Part shown: positions 27,497 to 36,672 of the stretch, in pieces | How the letters are laid out: each line of letters starts with the position of its first letter | Numbering within the stretch: position 1 is the stretch's first letter | Source: Parabacteroides sp. TM07-1AC | Lineage (GTDB): Bacteria > Bacteroidota > Bacteroidia > Bacteroidales > Tannerellaceae | Assembly: GCF_003480915.1 (NCBI RefSeq) | Contig: NZ_QUKD01000007.1 | Location: forward strand, 251,442 to 315,441 | DNA: 64,000 nucleotides | Direction: 5' to 3' | Program-made: the position numbers and the translations under genes | Notes under the pieces: generated by a model | Database searches by the model: none | Told to the model about the DNA's origin: nothing | What the model saw: the letters and a program-made list of their open reading frames with translations, nothing else

Positions 27497-27504
27497 CAAA
27501 GATA
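27497..27504 (-). promoter_or_regulatory. -7 box of the GH92 gene
   Basis: TATCTTTG on the minus strand, 24 nt before the start, adjoining the T-run of the upstream waaA terminator. Confidence 0.5.
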
Positions 27505-27512
27505 ACATTTCA

Positions 27513-27545
27513 TAAAAAAAGCCACCCCATAATGAGGTAGCTTTT
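27513..27545 (-). terminator. Terminator of gltX-waaA
   Basis: Minus strand AGCTACCTC-attat-GGGGTGGCT followed by TTTTTTT: a stable stem with a G-T wobble and a long T-run. Confidence 0.85.
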
Positions 27546-27581
27546 CTCTATGAATTATTTATCTGTTAAATTATTCTTTTA

Positions 27582-28823
27582 TTATCCCAAAGGAATCTCC
27601 TTTAATATTTTATCAGTCGATCCCGCATTACCGCTAACAAAACGTCCCGCACTATCTCCCGCAGCTTCCAACACTTCATGATAGGTAAGCAGTTCATCCA
27701 TCTTATCGCAGAAAGCCTGTTTATCCGATACGGAAAAACCGCCACCGACTTTGATCAGATCACGGGCTTCCTTAAATTTCTGGTATCTGGGACCGAACAG
27801 AACCGGAATGCCATAAACAGCCGCCTCCAACGTATTATGTATACCGGCACCGAAACCACCACCGATATAAGCGATCGTGCCATAACGATAGATCGAAGAC
27901 AATAGTCCGAAACTGTCGATAATCAGGCAATCTTTACCTTCCAGCAAAGACGGATCCTGTTTCACATCCGATAGACGGACGGAAGGACGCTTCAACAGCG
28001 ATTCGATATACATCAGATGTTCGCGGTGTATCTCATGTGGAGCAATGATCAGCTTCATCTCCGGATGTTCATTGAAATAAGGGATCAGAATTTCCTCATC
28101 CTGCGGCCAGGAACTTCCGGCGATAAGAGTAAGGTGTTTTTCTTCCCCTCCTTCACAAACAAAACGTTCTACATTCGGTAATTCGCGTGCCTGATTACGG
28201 ACATCCAGCACCCGGTCGAAACGGGTATCACCGGTAACCGTCACATTCTTTATTCCGAACTCATTCAGCAATGCAGCCGACCGATCGTCCTGTACAAACA
28301 AATGCGTGAAACAATAAAGCATCTTCCGGTACGGATAGCCGAACCATTGAAAAAAGAGCTGGTCGCGACGGAAGATGGCAGAAATAATATAAACAGGAAC
28401 ATCCCTGCGCTTCAACTCATGCAGGTAATTTCCCCAAAACTCATATTTGATAAATATGGCAATAGCCGGGTTTGCCAGATTCAAGAACTTTTTAACCCGG
28501 TAAGGCGTATCGAAGGGCAGATAACAAATGACATCCGCCCCATTATAATTTTTACGAACCTCATATCCCGAAGGGGAAAAGAAAGTAAGCAGTATTTTAT
28601 ACTCCGGATGTTCCGCCTTGATCTTCTCCATCATCGGACGGCCCTGTTCGAACTCGCCCAGGGAGGAAGCATGAAACCAGATATACTTTGCATTCCGGTC
28701 GATCTTCTCACGAAGAATAGAATTGGTCCTCCACTGACCCAGACGCATGATCCGGGCCTTCTTATGGAATGGAGATATCAGCGCAATAATAAATGCGTAA
28801 AAGTGGATTGCCAGACTATACAT
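27582..28823 (-). CDS. waaA: 3-deoxy-D-manno-octulosonic acid (Kdo) transferase
   Basis: A 413-aa GT30 glycosyltransferase that adds Kdo to lipid A precursors at the inner membrane. An N-terminal membrane anchor (about 1-18) is followed by the acceptor-side domain with WFHASSLGEFEQGRPMMEKI, where the Glu is the catalytic base of the family, and the donor-side domain with LTLIAGSSWPQDEEILIP, APHEIHREH and GGGFGAGIHNTLEAAVYG. The start codon is 3 nt after the gltX stop, so the pair is tightly coupled. Confidence 0.95.
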   Translation of the reverse strand: MYSLAIHFYAFIIALISPFHKKARIMRLGQWRTNSILREKIDRNAKYIWFHASSLGEFEQGRPMMEKIKAEHPEYKILLTFFSPSGYEVRKNYNGADVICYLPFDTPYRVKKFLNLANPAIAIFIKYEFWGNYLHELKRRDVPVYIISAIFRRDQLFFQWFGYPYRKMLYCFTHLFVQDDRSAALLNEFGIKNVTVTGDTRFDRVLDVRNQARELPNVERFVCEGGEEKHLTLIAGSSWPQDEEILIPYFNEHPEMKLIIAPHEIHREHLMYIESLLKRPSVRLSDVKQDPSLLEGKDCLIIDSFGLLSSIYRYGTIAYIGGGFGAGIHNTLEAAVYGIPVLFGPRYQKFKEARDLIKVGGGFSVSDKQAFCDKMDELLTYHEVLEAAGDSAGRFVSGNAGSTDKILKEIPLG

Positions 28824-28826
28824 AAC

Positions 28827-30344
28827 TTATTTAAGCACTTCAATCGCTCTTTCGATGCGGCGAATAGATTCTTCTTTTCCTAAAGCTTCTGTAATATCAA
28901 ATATATGAGGACCTTTTCCTTCACCAACCAAAGCCAGACGGGTAGCATTCATGATATTTCCCAAATGGTATCCTTTGCTTTCGATCCAGGCTTTCACTTC
29001 TTCTTCCGTTCCTTCGATATCGAACGGCTCACGAACGCGCAGCACTTCGATCAATTCTGCCAACTGGGCAGCAGAATCGGCTTTCCAACGTTTCTTCGTT
29101 GTCTTCTCGTCATATTCGGTCGGGGCAACAAAGAAGAAAGCACATGCATCCCATAAATCCTTAATGAAGGAAACACGGTCTTTCATCATTCCTACCACTT
29201 TCTCCACATAAGCCGGTTCGGCTTTTACGCCGTGGCTTTCAAGGATAGGCATGAACAAGGCTGCCACTTCTTTATTGTCTTTTTTCTGGATATACTGATG
29301 GTTGAACCATTTCCCCTTTTCATAATCGAACTTGGCACCAGCCTTGCTGCAACGGGTCAGATCAAAATATTTGATCAGCTCCTCCATGCTCATGATCTCC
29401 TGGTCGTTACCCGGATTCCATCCCAACAGGGCAAGGAAGTTCACGACTGCTTCCGGCAGGTAACCGCTTTCACGATATCCCGAAGAGACATCACCGGTTT
29501 TAGGATCATGCCATTCCAACGGGAAGACAGGGAATCCCAGACGATCACCGTCACGTTTGCTCAGTTTACCATTTCCTTCCGGTTTCAACAACAGGGCCAG
29601 GTGGGCAAACTGCGGCATTGTATCCGCCCAACCCAAATAACGGTATAACAATACATGAAGAGGGGCACTCGGCAACCATTCTTCACCACGGATCACATGG
29701 GTCACTTCCATCAGATGGTCATCCACGATATTTGCCAGGTGGTAAGTAGGCAATTGGTCTGCCGATTTATATAATACTTTATCATCCAAGATAGAAGAGT
29801 TGATCACCACTTCGCCACGGATAATATCGTTTACATGAATATCTTCGTTCGGTTCGATCTTGACACGGACAACATACTGATGACCCGCATCGATCAAAGC
29901 CTTTGTTTCCTCAGCAGAAAGAGTCAATGAATTGCGCATCTGAAGACGGGTAGATGCGTCATACTGGAAATTAGCTATTTCCTGACGTTTGGCATCCAGT
30001 TCCTGCGGTGTATCGAAAGCGATATAAGCCAGACCGTCGTTCAACAACTGATCGACATATTGTTTGTAAATAGCTTTCCGCTCACTCTGACGATAAGGGC
30101 CCTGTTCGCCTCCAAAGTTCACACCTTCGTCGAACTTGATACCCAACCAGGTAAGCGCTTCAATGATATACCCCTCAGCTCCCGAAACAAACCGTTGAGA
30201 ATCGGTATCTTCAATACGTAAAATCAAATCTCCGCCATTTTGTTTGGCAAACAAATAATTGTATAATGCAGTACGAACACCTCCGATATGCAGCGCCCCT
30301 GTCGGGCTGGGTGCAAAGCGGACTCTAACTTTCCTTTGAGTCAT
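28827..30344 (-). CDS. gltX: Glutamyl-tRNA synthetase
   Basis: Class I synthetase of 505 aa charging tRNA-Glu. The HIGH motif is in [20 protein letters not shown] (HIGG 19-22), and the KMSKS-type loop is [12 protein letters not shown] at about 258-264. The anticodon-binding C-terminal domain is present. A zinc-binding insertion is not obvious. The gene leads a two-gene operon with waaA, an order recurrent in Bacteroidales to my knowledge. Confidence 0.97.
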   Translation of the reverse strand: MTQRKVRVRFAPSPTGALHIGGVRTALYNYLFAKQNGGDLILRIEDTDSQRFVSGAEGYIIEALTWLGIKFDEGVNFGGEQGPYRQSERKAIYKQYVDQLLNDGLAYIAFDTPQELDAKRQEIANFQYDASTRLQMRNSLTLSAEETKALIDAGHQYVVRVKIEPNEDIHVNDIIRGEVVINSSILDDKVLYKSADQLPTYHLANIVDDHLMEVTHVIRGEEWLPSAPLHVLLYRYLGWADTMPQFAHLALLLKPEGNGKLSKRDGDRLGFPVFPLEWHDPKTGDVSSGYRESGYLPEAVVNFLALLGWNPGNDQEIMSMEELIKYFDLTRCSKAGAKFDYEKGKWFNHQYIQKKDNKEVAALFMPILESHGVKAEPAYVEKVVGMMKDRVSFIKDLWDACAFFFVAPTEYDEKTTKKRWKADSAAQLAELIEVLRVREPFDIEGTEEEVKAWIESKGYHLGNIMNATRLALVGEGKGPHIFDITEALGKEESIRRIERAIEVLK

Positions 30345-30370
30345 AATTCTTTCATTCTATAATAATGCGG

Positions 30371-30378
30371 CAAAAGTA
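30371..30378 (-). promoter_or_regulatory. -7 box of gltX-waaA
   Basis: TACTTTTG on the minus strand, 26 nt before the gltX ATG, with TTTA at the -33 spacing. Confidence 0.55.
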
Positions 30379-30411
30379 GCCCTTTTTTTTCTCTTAATAA
30401 ACTTTTTTATG

Positions 30412-30419
30412 TACATTTC
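30412..30419 (+). promoter_or_regulatory. Weak -7 box of the 7TM-HD gene
   Basis: TACATTTC matches 7 of the 8 consensus positions and overlaps the first in-frame ATG (30409), which argues that translation starts at the next ATG (30439). Confidence 0.3.
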
Positions 30420-30438
30420 GCCCTCAAATAAGAAACTT

Positions 30439-32469
30439 ATGAAACTAAAAAACTATAGCATACATCCCGCCGTATATTTCATAGTAGCATCGCTGTTGAT
30501 TGCTTACTTTTTTCCACGTGAAGGAAAATTCCGTTATCAGTTCTATGAAGGCAAACCCTGGAGATACGGATTACTCACCGCTCCAAGCGATTTCCCCATC
30601 TATAAAACCGATGCTGAAGTCGAAGCTGAAAAAGACAGTGTACTAAAAAACTTCGAACCTTATTTCCGTATGGATGCAACGGTGGAGAATACGGAAGTGG
30701 ACAAATTGCGGACAGCCTATAACAAAGAGCTGAACAAGAAAGCGACTCCGGCTTATATGCAATATATCGAAAACAGCCTCGTCAGTTTATATAAAAACGG
30801 AATCATAGCTCCCCAGGAACTGGAGAATCTGAAAAAAGACAATTATGCACGTGTCAACCTCCTGGAAAATAATGTCGCACATTCACGGTATGCCAGCGAC
30901 TTCTTCACGGTGAAAACAGCTTATGAGTTCATCATCAATAACTGTCCGTCGCGCCTGGACAAATCGATCTTACAGTCTTGTGACATCAATAACTACCTGA
31001 AAGAAAACATAGCGTATGACGAGGCTATGTCGGAAAAGGTCAAAGACGATATGCTCCGGAGCGTAGCATTGGCCAATGGCATGGTGCAGGCGGGAGAACG
31101 TATTGTAGACAGGGGAGAAATTATAGACAATCACACTTACAACGTATTGCGTTCCCTGAAGATCGTACACGAAACGAAGTCGGGAGGCGCCCAGCGACAG
31201 AGCATTATCCTCGGCGGGCAATTCGTACTGGTATTCGGTATTATCTTCTGTTTCTGGTTATACCTGTGGTCTTTCCGGCTAAAGATATTGCATAACCGAC
31301 GGAACGCCCTGTTTCTCGTCCTGTGCATATTTGTCAGTTGCATATTGACGGAACTGTGTGTGACCTACGCCTTGTTCAATATTTACATTCTGCCTTATGC
31401 GATCGTGCCCATTGTTGTGCGGACCTTCTTCGATTCGCGGACAGCCCTGTTCACACATCTTGTCATCGTCCTGATCTGTTCGCTGATGGTTCCTTTCCCC
31501 CATGAATTCTTGTTGTTACAGATCATTGCGGGGATGGTGGTCACATTCAGTCTGAGGGATTTGTCAGAACGTTCACAACTGATCCGTTGCGCATTCTTGA
31601 TCTTTATGTCCTATACGCTATGTTACATCAGTCTCGCTCTCTATCAGGAAGCCGATTTCAACAAGATCAACTGGCTGATGATCTTATATTTCGGTATTAA
31701 TTTCATCCTGTTGATGTTTACCTATATCCTGGTCTACATGCTGGAAAAGACATTCGGATATGTATCGAGCATTACGCTGGTAGAATTATCCAACATCAAT
31801 ACGCCTATCCTTAAAAAGTTATCGGAAACCTCTCCGGGGACGTTCCAGCATTCTTTGCAGGTTTCTATCCTGGCATCCGAAGCGGCTGCCAAGATCGGGG
31901 CAAACGCGCAACTGGTACGTACGGGAGCCATGTATCATGACATAGGAAAGATGGCAAACCCGGCTTTCTTCACCGAAAACCAAAGTAGTGTGAATCCACA
32001 TAGCCAACTGACTTTCGACCAGAGTGCCAAAGTGATCATCAACCATGTCACCGACGGAGTAAGAATTGCAGAAAAAGCGTTGTTGCCTAAAGCGGTTGTC
32101 GATTTCATCCGAACGCACCACGGACTGGGTAAAGCCAAATATTTCTATAACTCATTCAAAAACCAGTATCCGGATAAAGAGATCGACGAAAAGGTGTTTA
32201 CCTATCCGGGACCTAACCCGTTCTCTAAGGAGACAGCCGTGTTGATGATGGCAGACTCAGTCGAAGCTGCCTCCCGCAGTCTGAAAGAACATACGGAAGA
32301 AAGCATCAAACAGCTGGTGGATAAAATTATCGACGGACAGATCGCAGACGGATTACTGAAAAGTGCTCCGCTGACTTTCCGGGATGTGGAAACGATTAAA
32401 AGTGTTTTTGTCGACAAGCTGAAAACGATGTTCCACACCCGTATCAGTTACCCAGATCTGAAGAAATAG
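30439..32469 (+). CDS. 7TM-HD family membrane phosphohydrolase (PgpH-like)
   Basis: About 676 aa from this ATG. Layout: N-terminal transmembrane helix, an extracytoplasmic 7TMR-HDED-type domain (about 40-260), a bundle of about seven transmembrane helices (about 270-450) and a cytoplasmic HD domain with TGAMYHDIGKMANPAFF, INHVTDGVRIAEK and RTHHGLGK. Homologues such as PgpH hydrolyse c-di-AMP, so that substrate is likely by family. A start at 30409 is possible, but a -7-like box overlaps it. Its last 26 bp overlap the end of the convergent phosphatase gene. Confidence 0.88.
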   Translation: MKLKNYSIHPAVYFIVASLLIAYFFPREGKFRYQFYEGKPWRYGLLTAPSDFPIYKTDAEVEAEKDSVLKNFEPYFRMDATVENTEVDKLRTAYNKELNKKATPAYMQYIENSLVSLYKNGIIAPQELENLKKDNYARVNLLENNVAHSRYASDFFTVKTAYEFIINNCPSRLDKSILQSCDINNYLKENIAYDEAMSEKVKDDMLRSVALANGMVQAGERIVDRGEIIDNHTYNVLRSLKIVHETKSGGAQRQSIILGGQFVLVFGIIFCFWLYLWSFRLKILHNRRNALFLVLCIFVSCILTELCVTYALFNIYILPYAIVPIVVRTFFDSRTALFTHLVIVLICSLMVPFPHEFLLLQIIAGMVVTFSLRDLSERSQLIRCAFLIFMSYTLCYISLALYQEADFNKINWLMILYFGINFILLMFTYILVYMLEKTFGYVSSITLVELSNINTPILKKLSETSPGTFQHSLQVSILASEAAAKIGANAQLVRTGAMYHDIGKMANPAFFTENQSSVNPHSQLTFDQSAKVIINHVTDGVRIAEKALLPKAVVDFIRTHHGLGKAKYFYNSFKNQYPDKEIDEKVFTYPGPNPFSKETAVLMMADSVEAASRSLKEHTEESIKQLVDKIIDGQIADGLLKSAPLTFRDVETIKSVFVDKLKTMFHTRISYPDLKK

Positions 32470-32932
32470 TCTCCAGTAATCCCCCGCAGGCGTCTTCCAG
32501 TAAATCGAGAACCAACTCAAAGCCGGAAGCGCCTCCGTAGTAAGGGTCGGGCACATAATCGTATAATTTATTACAGGAATATTCCGTCATCTGGTGTATT
32601 TTGGCAATAGATTCCAGGTCGGGAGCTTTTTGTTTCAGATCATCTACATTGCGGTCATCCATTCCGATGATCAAATCGAAATCGTAGAAATCGGAAGTAC
32701 GGACAGGACGGGAGATAGAATCGAGCACATATCCTCGTCGGGCAGCGTGACTACGCATCCGCTGGTCGGCACGCTCTCCTTCATGATAACCCAGGATACC
32801 AGCCGAATCTATTTCGATAAAATCTTCAAGACCGGCATCCTTTACCAGCTTCTTCATCACCGCCTCAGCCGAGGGAGAACGACAAATATTTCCGAGACAT
32901 ACAAATAACAATCTTATCTTTTCCTGCTTCAT
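32444..32932 (-). CDS. Low-molecular-weight protein tyrosine phosphatase
   Basis: A 162-aa phosphatase. The P-loop C(X)5R is in FVCLGNICRSPSAEA at about residues 9-23 and the general-acid loop is VPDPYYGGASGF near 125. Targets in this phylum are unknown; relatives act on tyrosine kinases of polysaccharide export, but no such kinase is nearby. It is 31 nt downstream of priA on the same strand, and its 3' end overlaps the 7TM-HD gene antisense by 26 bp. Confidence 0.93.
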   Translation of the reverse strand: MKQEKIRLLFVCLGNICRSPSAEAVMKKLVKDAGLEDFIEIDSAGILGYHEGERADQRMRSHAARRGYVLDSISRPVRTSDFYDFDLIIGMDDRNVDDLKQKAPDLESIAKIHQMTEYSCNKLYDYVPDPYYGGASGFELVLDLLEDACGGLLETISSDLGN

Positions 32933-32963
32933 TATAATGGTTATTTAATTGTTTTTTTAATGT

Positions 32964-35426
32964 TTACGCCGGGTCCACATCATAGTGCACTATCAACTGT
33001 TTAAAAGGAAGATAGCGCTGCATCTCCGAATGAATCGCGTCCAGGATTTCCCTGACAGGGGCTATCGCTGCAGCTATCTCAATCTTTAGAACGATCTTTT
33101 TGATATGCAATGTCTGTACACGGGTCACAGGCGGAGTGACAGGTCCCAATACCCTTTCCCCCAGACGAACACGTAATTTTTCCGCATATATTGCTGACAT
33201 TTCCTGCAAGACCGTCTCATTACGGCTCCGGAGCACCAGGACAATCAACCGGTAATAAGGTGGATACCGAAACATACTCCGTTCGCTCAGTTGCAGACGG
33301 ACCATTTCCTGATAAGCAAAATGCTGTACCATCCGTATCAAAGGGTGTTCCGGCTGGGAAGTCTGCAAGACAACCGTACCCCGCTTATCCCTTCTGCCTG
33401 CACGCCCACTCACCTGCACCATCAACTGGAAAGCACGTTCGTGAGCCCGGAAGTCCGGATAGTTCATCAGGTTATCGGCATTCAGTATACCGACAACACT
33501 CACATTTCCAAAGTCCAACCCTTTCGACAACATCTGTGTTCCGATCAGTATCTGCGTCTTTCCTTTCTCGAAATCCGAAATAATACGTTCGTAAGCCGTA
33601 CGGGTACGGGCGGTATCAAAATCCAGCCGCTCTACTTTGGCTGCCGGAAACAGGGAGGCAATCTCCTCTTCCACTTTCTCCGTACCGAATCCCATCATTT
33701 TCAACTCCGAACTCTGACATTCCGGACAATGGGGCGGCAACTGGATCGTATATCCGCAATAATGGCAAACCAGTTGATTATGATATTTATGGTAAGTCAG
33801 ACTGACATCGCAATTCACACAATGAGGCACCCATCCGCAACTCTTACACTCGATCATCGGAGCAAACCCACGTCGGTTCTGAAACAGGATAGCCTGTTCA
33901 CCACGTGCGATAGCGGCATTCACCTTTTCAACCAACAAAGGAGAGAAAAGCGTATCCTTCATAATCTTTTTACGCTTCAGCTCCTTTATATCCGCCGTGA
34001 TAATCTCCGGCATCAGACAGTCGCCGAAACGGGTAGTCAGTTCGACCAGTCCATATTTGCCGGTCGTTGCATTGAAATAGGAATCGATCGAAGGAGTAGC
34101 CGATCCCAGTAAAGTCTTTGCCCCATGCATTCCAGCCAATACGATCGCGGCATTACGGGCATGATAGCGCGGTGCCGGGTCTTGCTGTTTGTAGGTGTTT
34201 TCGTGTTCCTCATCTACGATAATTAGTCCCAGATCCTTAAACGGGAGAAAGAGAGAGGAACGAACACCCAATACGACCATGGGCTCGCCCCCGTGAAGAA
34301 GTTTGTTCCAAACCTCCACACGTTCATTATCAGAAAATTTAGAATGATATACCAACAGTTTGTTTCCAAACAATTTAGCCAGCCGCTCCGTGATCTGGGT
34401 AGTGATGGCTATCTCCGGAAGCATATATAAAACCTGCCTGCCCATCTTCAGGACCTCGTCGATCAGTCGGACATAGATTTCCGTTTTTCCGCTCGAAGTA
34501 ACGCCGTGAAGCAGACAAACCTCTTTAGATGTAAATACATCGTGTATTTCGCCGTACGCTTTTTCCTGTGCCGGACTGAGCGGACTGAGCGATTGCAACC
34601 GGCATACCGGCACCTGCAAGCGTCCGACTTCTTTTTCATAGCTTTCCAAAACACCCCGCTTCAGCAGCCCGTCCAATATGGCAGCAGAACAGCCACTGTG
34701 TTCCAGCAGCTCCTTTCTTGAAACTTCCTTACTCAACGACGGATTTAAGGCATGACTCAAATCCAAGAAACAGACCAGCAAAAGTTCCTGTTTCTTTGCC
34801 CGCTTAAAATCAGCAAAAACCTCTTGCAAACGTTCCTCGCTGGCATATTCCTGCGACAGCCGGATAAATGTCTGCATCTTCGGTACAAATCCGCGTTTCA
34901 TCTCTTCGCTGACCTCGACAGCGCCACGCGCCATCAAGGAAGCCACAATCGGCACGACATTACGCAAACCGGTTCTTTTCTCCAGTTCGGATACGGTCAG
35001 TTTGAGTACGCCTTTGAAGGCATCCAATACAGCCTGCTCGTTAGGACGCAAAGGACCGTCAGCCACAAAATCGGCATTATAAGTCACCGCTGTCTCACTT
35101 TCCAGCTTCAGTCCGGAAGGTAAAGCCGCCTTATAGACATCCCCTAATTTACACATATAGTAAGAGGCAATCCATCTCCAGAAACGGAGCTGCGGCCTGC
35201 GCAATACCGGACTGGCATCCAGCAAGGCATAGATATCTTTCGTTTCAAAGTCCGTATTCGGTTTACGCTCATGCACCTCCATTACAATAGCCGTGTAATA
35301 ACGTTTCTTACCGAAATGAACAATGACGCGGCAACCGGGAGTTACGGCAGCCTCCAAATCCGCAGGGATACTATAGGTATAACTATTTTCCAGCGGCAAG
35401 GGTAGTATGACATCTGCATATTTCAT
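32964..35426 (-). CDS. priA: Primosomal protein N' (replication restart helicase PriA)
   Basis: An 820-aa 3'-5' helicase that reloads the replisome at stalled forks. Order: 3'-binding domain (about 1-110), winged helix, helicase domain with Walker A GVTSSGKTEIY (near 310) and DEEH box in LIIVDEEHENTYKQQDPAPR, a zinc-binding cysteine cluster (about 525-575: CKSCGWVPHC, CVNCD, CHYCG, CPEC) and the C-terminal lobe. All motifs look intact. It is followed by the phosphatase gene in the same direction. Confidence 0.96.
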   Translation of the reverse strand: MKYADVILPLPLENSYTYSIPADLEAAVTPGCRVIVHFGKKRYYTAIVMEVHERKPNTDFETKDIYALLDASPVLRRPQLRFWRWIASYYMCKLGDVYKAALPSGLKLESETAVTYNADFVADGPLRPNEQAVLDAFKGVLKLTVSELEKRTGLRNVVPIVASLMARGAVEVSEEMKRGFVPKMQTFIRLSQEYASEERLQEVFADFKRAKKQELLLVCFLDLSHALNPSLSKEVSRKELLEHSGCSAAILDGLLKRGVLESYEKEVGRLQVPVCRLQSLSPLSPAQEKAYGEIHDVFTSKEVCLLHGVTSSGKTEIYVRLIDEVLKMGRQVLYMLPEIAITTQITERLAKLFGNKLLVYHSKFSDNERVEVWNKLLHGGEPMVVLGVRSSLFLPFKDLGLIIVDEEHENTYKQQDPAPRYHARNAAIVLAGMHGAKTLLGSATPSIDSYFNATTGKYGLVELTTRFGDCLMPEIITADIKELKRKKIMKDTLFSPLLVEKVNAAIARGEQAILFQNRRGFAPMIECKSCGWVPHCVNCDVSLTYHKYHNQLVCHYCGYTIQLPPHCPECQSSELKMMGFGTEKVEEEIASLFPAAKVERLDFDTARTRTAYERIISDFEKGKTQILIGTQMLSKGLDFGNVSVVGILNADNLMNYPDFRAHERAFQLMVQVSGRAGRRDKRGTVVLQTSQPEHPLIRMVQHFAYQEMVRLQLSERSMFRYPPYYRLIVLVLRSRNETVLQEMSAIYAEKLRVRLGERVLGPVTPPVTRVQTLHIKKIVLKIEIAAAIAPVREILDAIHSEMQRYLPFKQLIVHYDVDPA

Positions 35427-35445
35427 TTACGAAGTCAAAAGTAAC

Positions 35446-35474
35446 AAAAAAGGCCGGACTGTTAAAGCCCGGCC
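35446..35474 (-). terminator. Terminator of the beta-barrel protein gene
   Basis: Minus strand GGCCGG/CCGGCC stem with an 11-nt loop, followed by TTTTTTG. It separates the gene from priA, so priA needs its own promoter. Confidence 0.85.
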
Positions 35475-35495
35475 CTCCATATCTTCTTTCTGTTA

Positions 35496-36089
35496 TCAGA
35501 ACAAAACCGCTGCAGTAATGGACCAGCCGCGATTCTTCGCCTTCATATCGAACTTATCCGAGCTGTAATTATCAGTCAGTCCCAAGCCATAATTGATGCC
35601 GACCTGCAAATGGCTGATCAGTTCCGCTCCTACACCGAAGTTAAGGCCTGCGCTAAAGTTTTTCGCTTTAATCTGTTCACCCAAAACATTCCAAATTTTA
35701 TCTCCTCCTACACGGAAACCTACATACGGACCTGCAGAAAGATAGGCTTTTACCAAAGGAATACCGAACTTCCACTTCAAATTGACGGGGATATCCAGAT
35801 AATCTGTTTTCATACTTGTCGAGGTAACTGTTCCCTCCGTTTTCATGTCGACTCCTTTCTGTGAATAGAGAATGGCCGCATCCAAGCCTATGCCTATCAA
35901 CGGAATAGTAGTCTCGATCATCGGACCGATCTGGAATCCTGTCACATTATCCGCTTTCAGGATATCGGAATTCATATGAACGGATGATATGTTCAAACCA
36001 CCTTTTACCCCAAACTTCAACTGGGATTTTGCCGGTACGGCTATGAATACCATCAAAATAACCAAAACTAAACCTGTAACCTTCTTCAT
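35496..36089 (-). CDS. Outer-membrane beta-barrel (PorT-like) protein
   Basis: A 197-aa protein with a signal peptide (about 1-22, ending VPAKSQ) and alternating beta-strand sequence typical of an eight-stranded barrel: LKFGVKGGLNISSVHMNSD at the start, AYLSAGPYVGFRVGG, FSAGLNFGVGAELI and HLQVGINYGLGLTDNY. It ends in a hydrophobic-aromatic C terminus (AAVLF) as outer-membrane proteins do. Function is unknown. On the same strand about 290 nt upstream lies a cobalamin riboswitch with a terminator-like hairpin between them, so B12 control is conceivable. Confidence 0.83.
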   Translation of the reverse strand: MKKVTGLVLVILMVFIAVPAKSQLKFGVKGGLNISSVHMNSDILKADNVTGFQIGPMIETTIPLIGIGLDAAILYSQKGVDMKTEGTVTSTSMKTDYLDIPVNLKWKFGIPLVKAYLSAGPYVGFRVGGDKIWNVLGEQIKAKNFSAGLNFGVGAELISHLQVGINYGLGLTDNYSSDKFDMKAKNRGWSITAAVLF

Positions 36090-36175
36090 ATTGCCTGTTG
36101 TTAATTAATTATGTTTGTAAATAAACGCACTTTTCCTATAATAAACAAGTATTACTGTCATCCTGTTCATTCATT

Positions 36176-36237
36176 AAAAAGGAAAGCATGCACCGGTTAC
36201 GGAGCTCATCCCGCAAACCGATCCATGCCTCTTTTCC
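36176..36237 (-). terminator. Strong hairpin between the riboswitch and the beta-barrel gene
   Basis: Minus strand GGAAA...GCATG-gat-CGGTT-loop-AACCG-gtg-CATGC-TTTCC followed by TTTTT. It is a long interrupted stem with a T-run, so it should stop transcripts that leave the riboswitch unless an alternative fold forms. Confidence 0.7.
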
Positions 36238-36369
36238 TAATTATTATGGCAAAATAATTAAAAACAAAAACGTTCAGACAGCCAGACGGGAAACGGGAGT
36301 AAGAATAGTGGAGACGACAATCTGTCTCCTGTTCTCTTCCGGCCTTTCCTCGAAGCCGTCGAAATAATA

Positions 36370-36608
36370 TGCCTTGCAGGTCTTCTGACTTACTTCCGGT
36401 TTGAGCGCCTTCCCAACTTTTCAGTTGACAGTTGATAGTTGACAATTGACAGTTAAACTGTCCACTGTCCACTGTTATCTGTCAACTTCTCCGTCAGTGG
36501 CACTAGTGTTGCCCAATCCGTTATGAAGCTTACAGCAGCGGGACTGTCCGGGATTTTCACCCGATTCCCTTTTAATCCTTTCCTGCGGATACAGGTCCGG
36601 AACAATGC
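36370..36608 (-). ncRNA. Cobalamin (B12) riboswitch
   Basis: Minus strand carries the conserved aptamer blocks in order: AAAAGGGAATCGGGTG, AATCCCGGACAGTCCCGC with CTGTAAGC (near 36530-36572), GCCACTG (36495-36501), GGGAAGGC (36407-36414) and AGTCAGAAGACCTGC (36376-36390). A TATATTTG -7 box at 36615-36622 gives it its own start. Between GCCACTG and GGGAAGGC, the variable arm is a 66-nt hairpin built from the dispersed TTGACAG/ATTGTCAA repeat. No gene of cobalamin transport or synthesis follows; a terminator and then a small beta-barrel gene do. No open frame of useful length lies between. Confidence 0.92.
36421..36486. repeat. TTGACAG-type hairpin repeat inside the riboswitch
   Basis: GTTGACAG...ACAGTT-t-AACTGT...CTGTCAAC forms a long stem with near-complementary arms made of ATTGACAGTT/CCACTGT units. 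It resembles the repeat at 15205-15287 and occupies the variable peripheral arm of the cobalamin aptamer. Confidence 0.8.
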
Positions 36609-36614
36609 ATGTCG

Positions 36615-36622
36615 CAAATATA
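36615..36622 (-). promoter_or_regulatory. -7 box of the riboswitch transcript
   Basis: TATATTTG on the minus strand just upstream of the aptamer; a TTTG lies 22 bp further upstream, slightly beyond the usual spacing. Confidence 0.55.
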
Positions 36623-36672
36623 ATACATTTTTACTAGATTTGTACAAAATCTTTATTTTCTTGTTGGGGTGA

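Noticed and set aside
36206..36647. Two small minus-strand open frames between the AAA-ATPase and beta-barrel genes
   Set aside because: They lie across the cobalamin riboswitch and its hairpin repeat; their sequence is explained by the RNA and shows no protein family.
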